Positions 58,996-64,000 of a stretch of 64,000 nt of DNA are shown piece after piece. Every line of letters begins with the position of its first letter. Positions within the stretch are counted from its first letter, which is position 1. Below the pieces are notes generated by a model. The model searched no databases and was not told where the DNA came from. It worked only from the letters and a program-made list of their open reading frames with translations. Origin of the DNA: Symbiodinium natans (lineage: Eukaryota; Sar; Dinophyceae; Suessiales; Symbiodiniaceae). A program made the position numbers and the translations under genes. The stretch lies in NCBI GenBank assembly GCA_905221605.1, contig CAJNDS010000757.1, forward strand, positions 658,887 through 722,886, given 5' to 3'.

Positions 58996-59252
58996 CTATA
59001 TATATATATATATATATGCTACCCCCCCCCAGCGACCTGCCCTTTTTAGGCCTTTTTAGCCCTTGTAAAAAAAAAAAAAAAACAACAAAGAAGGCCCAAA
59101 AGTCGCGTAGTTAATCACCGGGTAATGAAGGACAATTACTGGGACACCCACCTCACAGACCCCGATAAGCCAGCATTGGAAGAATCTACATTTTGAATCT
59201 GAAGCGGACAATGCTGTTTTTAGATGATTAGATCTGTGTTTGTCTATGCAAA

Positions 59253-59548
59253 TTGTGCGTTTAAGGGGCAATTAATGTTTTGTTGAGCAACTAATTTATT
59301 TATACAATTTTGTTTGTACGAGGCAAAGTATTAATCAAATAGTGAAACATTTTTCTTGGTTCTATGCGAATTTAACTACTAAAGTAATTATTAAGCAAAG
59401 AGCCCAATTTGACTCAAGTGAATACTATTTAAAGGAGCATACTCAACCAAGATACGAAATAGACGGCAAAGTGTGCGTTTAAAGTGCAAGTAATGCTTTG
59501 TTGAGCAACTACTGTATTTATACAATTGTGTTTGTACTAGGCAAAGTA
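59253..59548 (+). repeat. Diverged direct repeat of about 78 bp
   Basis: 59253-59330 and 59472-59548 share TGTGCGTTTAA, TTTGTTGAGCAACTA, ATTTATACAATT and GGCAAAGTA at equal spacing. The surrounding 59.0-59.65 kb is AT-rich and has no gene. Confidence 0.75.
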
Positions 59549-59801
59549 TGCTCTCTGAAAAGTCCACTGAAATACCTTATGTTTACATATTCATGAATCG
59601 TTTTTATTTTTGAAATAATTGACCATATATATATACAATATAAACCCTACACACCCTGCCACAGGCGACCCTACAAACACTGCCTAGGAAGGATCCAAAA
59701 AAATATTCCCTCAAAGCTGAAGCAGAAATGCACGAAGACAGAAAATGGATCGATGCAGGAGGATTCTCTCCGGTATGCGGTAGAACTGAGACGGATCCTT
59801 C

Positions 59802-60029
59802 TTAGTACCCTAGACTGTAAAGGAATGTACAATAATATAGAGCCCAACAGGGCCAATAATCTACAACAACCGAATCCAGAAAAGCCCTTGAAGCCCGTGC
59901 CTCTGCATGACTCAACAGGGCCGGTAGCCCGGAGCGCGTCCTGAGCTTCTCCGCTTCCTGTCTTCTGGGCCAGACACCCTTCGTCTCCGCTAGCTCCAGC
60001 AAAAACTCCACATTCACCAGCTTGATGTC
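59802..60029 (-). CDS. Kelch membrane protein gene: C-terminal exon
   Basis: After CCCCCAG it reads DIKLVNVEFLLELAETKGVW and PRRQEAEKLRTRSGLP, a basic, helical cytoplasmic tail in phase 0. It continues the frame of the main kelch exon. The 3' border or stop is not certain; the frame is open to 59802. Confidence 0.6.
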   Translation of the reverse strand, partial: DIKLVNVEFLLELAETKGVWPRRQEAEKLRTRSGLPALLSHAEARASRAFLDSVVVDYWPCWALYYCTFLYSLGY

Positions 60030-60113
60030 CTGGGGGTCGTAAGTCACAGATCAACAAAACTAAGCACAGTCCAATATGAACAAACAAGCCTTTTCGGAGT
60101 GCCGGCGCCAATC

Positions 60114-61517
60114 TGTCATCACAATCCAAAGTAGCAGTTTTGGAATCCGAGTGTCCGCATCCAGCAGAAAGGTTGCCAGCAGCGTGGGATCCTCCAGTGA
60201 CTCCATTGGGTGCCTGCGTGCCCTGCAGCCCATGACACACACAAAGATGGAGAGCATCCAAATCGACATCATGCTGTAGGCAGCTGGGCCCACGAAGGTG
60301 TAGAGGTCGAAATTCTCGGATGTGTCAGGTCGGCCCAGCCATCGGGCCAGAACCATGCTCGCCACCGCCGGGAAGCTACATGCCAAGACGCCGGAAGCAA
60401 CCCACGTGACGAAGGCGCTGTACGTCTGGCTCCGCCCAGGTCGCGTGAATGCTCGACATCCCAGCTCCCGCAATCGAAAGCAGCTTAGCTCGAAGCGGAT
60501 GATCACAAGGAAGAAGATGGCGAAAAAGCTTACAAAGCCCAGCACAAGGCCGGCTACAAAGTGTCTCCTGTTCACCATGTCTGGCGAGTCATATGCGTTC
60601 TCCATGCGCCATGCTTGTGCAACTTCACTAAAGGACCAAAGCTCACTGAAGGTTTCACCATCTCGATTGCCACCGTGCAGCCAGATCTGGCCTTCTACAA
60701 GTGCGCCGGCATGGTGCATGAGCGGTCCTGGTTTTCGGCCAGCAACCTCGACAAACAGCCACGTCTCCTTGGCCACATCGAACTGGAAGAGATCAGAATG
60801 ATGCGGTGCGCCCTGCATGCCCTGCATGCCCTGCTGGGCGTCCCCATGCATCCACAAGACGCCGTTCTCATAGAAGGCGACATGGCTGTGACTAGCAGGT
60901 CCCGCTGGTAGCTCCTGCCAGCCATCGTGGACACTAAACGACCAGGTATCTGCAAGTATCCGTCCGTCGCTCGACCGGCCGCCATGCAACCAGATGGTGT
61001 CCGAGTTGCCGCTTGCCAGCACATGCCAACTGCGTGGTTCGGGCACGTCTCTTCCACTTGACAAATTTTCCCAGCGTGCCCTACCTAGTCCAGTCAGGTT
61101 GCCGAGCCAAAGGTCACCGAAAACAATGTCTTCCCCTGCACCGCCATACAGCCAGAAAGCACCATCCGGGTGCGGCTGCATGGTGTGAGCATAGCGGGGT
61201 GAAGGCATAGGCATAGACTCTGAGGTCACCTTCACCCACGCCCGGTCAGCCAGGCGCCAAGTGTCACCCAAGATACAGGCCTTCGTTCTGCCCCCAAAGA
61301 GGATGATCGAGGGGCCGAGGATGCCGGTGACAAAGATCATCGAGTGGTCTCGGCGTGGTATCGGTGGCTCCCTCAAGGTCCGCACCTGGCTCCACTTTGC
61401 CGCCAAGTTCTTGGGCTCATAGAGCCAGAGCTCGTTGACCTCCTCGGCATATGCTTCAGGGCCATCCCGCAACGCGGCACCCCCAAAGACCCAAAGCCTC
61501 TGCTCAGCATCCGGGAC
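60114..61517 (-). CDS. Kelch-repeat membrane protein: main exon
   Basis: About 468 codons. At least five kelch units, each with a W or L-W strand and a GG pair: QRLWVFGGA, SIILFGGRTK, FWLYGGAGEDI, IWLHGGRSSDG, IWLHGGNRDGE. Separating motifs include PRRDHSM, PSPRYAHTM, PEPRSWHV and PLMHHAG. These form a beta-propeller. Four membrane segments follow: AGLVLGFVSFFAIFFLVII, VTWVASGVLACSFPAVASM, YSMMSIWMLSIFVCVMG and a weaker LLATFLL/LLLWIVM region. The propeller is therefore probably outside the cell or in a lumen. The intron at the 3' end starts GTGATG or GATTGG, both in phase. Function is unknown beyond protein-protein binding by the propeller. Confidence 0.9.
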
Positions 61518-61641
61518 CTGCGGAAGGCCCAAGGTACCCTAAAAACAAGAGCTTAGGATGGTTTAGCACGTTCGTATAGTATAGGGTTCACGGGGTTCAA
61601 AACCCTAAACTCAAAACCATCCTAAACCCTATAGGCCCCAC

Positions 61642-61731
61642 CATGGCATGGCCAAAGCGGTGGGACGGCACACAGCTTACGGTCACATAGCAGAGTGCAG
61701 AGAGTGCCGACCACAAACTGCGCCCCAGCAT
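61642..61731 (-). CDS. Kelch membrane protein gene: first exon with signal peptide
   Basis: ATG at 61731 reads MLGRSLWSALSALCYVTVSC, a good signal peptide, followed by VPSHRFGHAM, the first half of a kelch unit. It splices in phase 0 (donor GTGGGG, acceptor CCGCAG at 61518-61523) to VPDAEQRLWVFGG. The intron contains TTTAGGG-like units. Confidence 0.75.
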
Positions 61732-61829
61732 TTGTCCAGGCTCTAAAGTTACTAGACCTGAGCCGCTCACGCCTGCGGGAGTATTTCCATAAAGCCCGAT
61801 ATCCCCAAACCCCCAAAAAACCTCTCACA

Positions 61830-64000
61830 TCCTGTCACCAAAACGAAGCCTCAGCTCGAATGACATCAAAGGTGTTCCAGATTGTACTGCTGTCATTGAG
61901 AAAAGTGGTATTTAGGGATTAGGGTTTGTGGTTTAGGGGATTTAGGGTTAATTAGAAAAAATTAAGCTCGTGCTGGCCCTACGGGGGCCCGCGGCGCAGC
62001 TCATGCTTTTGTCTTGCACGCAGCGCTTACTTTTTGATGAAGTATTCGTGGATGAATTGGCTTCACGCATACACGCCCACAATGATCTCATCCCATGGAA
62101 ATATCAAGGAGTTTTTCCTGGCATATCATCAACCAACTCACCGCTGACCACGCCCACCTTTCCTGTTCATTTCAATCTCTGTTGGCTTTCCACGATTCTA
62201 TTGCGGCGCAGAGCTGTGTGCTGCCAGTAGACCGAAACGGAAAAGCACGCCGAAAGCCCGTCACCATCAACACTCTCAACAATAGACGGCGACCTGCTTG
62301 CTCAACTAGCTGGGGAAAATGGTTTTTGGTTAGGGCGGCCCAGCCGAATCGCTCTAGTAAAATGAAATTGCCCGCTAAGGGTACTCGTGTATTCGTAAGA
62401 CAGGCTCAGGGTGCAGGATTATCTCCTGCAGCCACCCACATACCTTTAAGCCACACACCTCCGAGCGTTCTTAGCGAGTACGGTCAGAATACCCCAGACT
62501 GCCAACAAAGTATTGCGAAAAGGGAAGCTCGTTCTTTGCAAAATGGGATTGAAGTCGAAGAGAACAAAGCCCCAAACAGAACACACTGGTAACATGAGAG
62601 TCGATTTCACAACAGAAGCACTTAAGGAGCGAAGTAAGCTCTAAGCCCTAAACTCTAAATTTAAACCCTGAAGCCCTGAAGCCATCAAGCCCAGAGATCC
62701 AACGCGCTGTCCGCACCATCGACATGAAACCCTGCAGATGCTGATGGAAGCTCATCAAGACCAGGAACAAGATCTGGCTCTAGCTGCTGGGGGCTTCAAA
62801 TGAAGTGTGGGCCTCTCATACTTCCCATGTGCCACACGTGGCCAAAAACTTAACAAGGCCAATCACCTGGCCATGGCTTTTGCCTAAGTTCTCCACCATT
62901 TGGACCTGAAGACACTTGGGCCCACACGGCTTTACGTAGAAGCTGATTCACTCAATCATTTAGTACCCTTAAAGCCGCCCTGCACACTAGCGCAATCAAG
63001 CCGCACTGCGCACACAACCTCTCCCTCGCCCAATTCCGGGCCCGACCCCCGCCCCCTGCCGTTTCATGTTGTGCACTTTGGCCCACACGGGCCATGCACA
63101 GAAGCCGAGTCACTCAAGTCGCAACAATCCGACGCACCCAAAGTCGCACTGCGAAAAAGCTCAATCAAACCGCTGCAGGCACACAGGTTGCACCCACCCC
63201 ACCCATCATTTTGAGCCCGACCTCCACCCCCGTTTCACCTTATGGACAGAATTGTTATTCTTAAGTTTTTTTGGTGGGGGGGGGGGGGTGTCTTAAGCAA
63301 ATGGTAGCTTATAAGCTGAGGCCACTCTTTTTTCTTGCTTCTGGCCGAGATCCTGAACGGGAATCATGGTTCTGCTAGGGGAATCGAAAACATCCTCAAA
63401 CAGCCATCAAGGGTCTCTGCGCATCCAGCGGGCTGGTTTGCCCAACCCGCTGGTTTGCCCAACTCACAGACCAACCGGGTTCAGGGTTTCAACCCGAATC
63501 CCCGAAAGGGTTTACGTTGGGGTTCGGGTTCAGCGTTTCGGGTATGATGCTTTATAGAAAAAAGCTGCCGCAGCCGCACGTCCGGCCGAACCCTCAACCA
63601 TAAGAAGCGCTAATAGGCTAATGAGCCCTGACAAACCCCAATAAGCCCGAATGAACCCCAACAAGCCCCAGTATAACCTCATAAAACCTAAACCCGACAC
63701 CCTAAACCCCAAGCTAGGGCCTCGGCTTCCACCCCACTGGCACAGAAGGTTTTGGGCATAGCGGTTAGTGCTGACTCCGGGTTTAACACCTTGGGGACCA
63801 AACGAACCCTAAACGGGTGTTCATATACCTTAGTAGGATTTACCCCCCCCCTTTCACAGGGAGCTGCAAACCGATATCGTGGGGGGTCCCGCCTCTCAGC
63901 GGCTCCTACAGAGATATCGCTTCCCGAAGACTCTGAGACCCCCCTTGAAACCTTGCCTGGAACCCAGACCTCTGGCGCTCTTCGGTTTTTACGGTGTTTA
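61830..64000. other. Stretch without a recognisable gene
   Basis: Open frames on the + strand (61970-62230, 62095-62592, 62900-63214) show no motifs, repeats or splice context that I can support. There is a family B element end at about 63291-63308, and a few CCCTAAA/TTTAGGG remnants at 62640 and 63690. Confidence 0.5.

Noticed and set aside
62095..62592. 165-codon + strand ORF
   Set aside because: No motif, no splice context, composition like random sequence.

Overview
This is nuclear DNA of a dinoflagellate, most likely a Symbiodiniaceae-type alga (inferred; no species marker is present). The reasons are: TTTAGGG/CCCTAAA telomere-type repeats scattered over tens of kilobases in both orientations; genes cut into many exons whose introns start with GC or GA as well as GT; GCC2/GCC3-type cysteine-rich receptors, kelch and LRR proteins of a kind common in dinoflagellates; and a degenerate copy of the dinoflagellate spliced-leader 3' end near 54.5 kb.

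Layout. 1-20.6 kb is a sea of degenerate telomere-like repeats, microsatellites and short inverted-repeat (MITE-like) elements. Inside it are about twenty short GC-rich islands bounded by AG and GT/GC/GA. Many of them read open in the same phase on the + strand and probably form one strongly split gene of unknown function. 20.7-32.7 kb is one complete Ty1/copia-order LTR retrotransposon with two identical 155-bp LTRs, a primer site matching the initiator tRNA-Met anticodon arm, a polypurine tract and a single 3,701-codon polyprotein. Besides Gag, protease, integrase, reverse transcriptase and RNase H, the polyprotein carries a cytosine-methyltransferase-like segment, a 2OG-Fe(II) oxygenase-like domain, a duplicated protease and a long C-terminal tail with a membrane helix. 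32.7-37.1 kb is mostly repeats, including a head-to-head telomere-repeat junction at 35,694.

37.4-49.8 kb on the - strand holds a large gene for a secreted/membrane protein. It has a cysteine-rich ectodomain of GCC2/GCC3 modules plus an eight-times repeated 'CWC' module, followed by a multi-span TRP-like C-terminus. Its exon chain could be joined in frame through five introns, two of type GC-AG and one GA-AG. A separate or downstream helical exon lies at 37.4-37.8 kb. 49.9-56.7 kb is gene-poor and repeat-rich. 56.7-59.0 kb (-) is an LRR gene whose N-terminal part looks TIR-like. 59.8-61.7 kb (-) is a kelch-propeller membrane protein with a likely signal peptide. 61.8-64 kb shows no recognisable gene.

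No rRNA, tRNA, CRISPR or bacterial operon structure was seen. The cellular genes are unrelated single genes. The common theme is that telomere-like repeats fill introns as well as intergenic DNA, and that the retrotransposon sits in the same repeat and carries copies of it in its own LTR.
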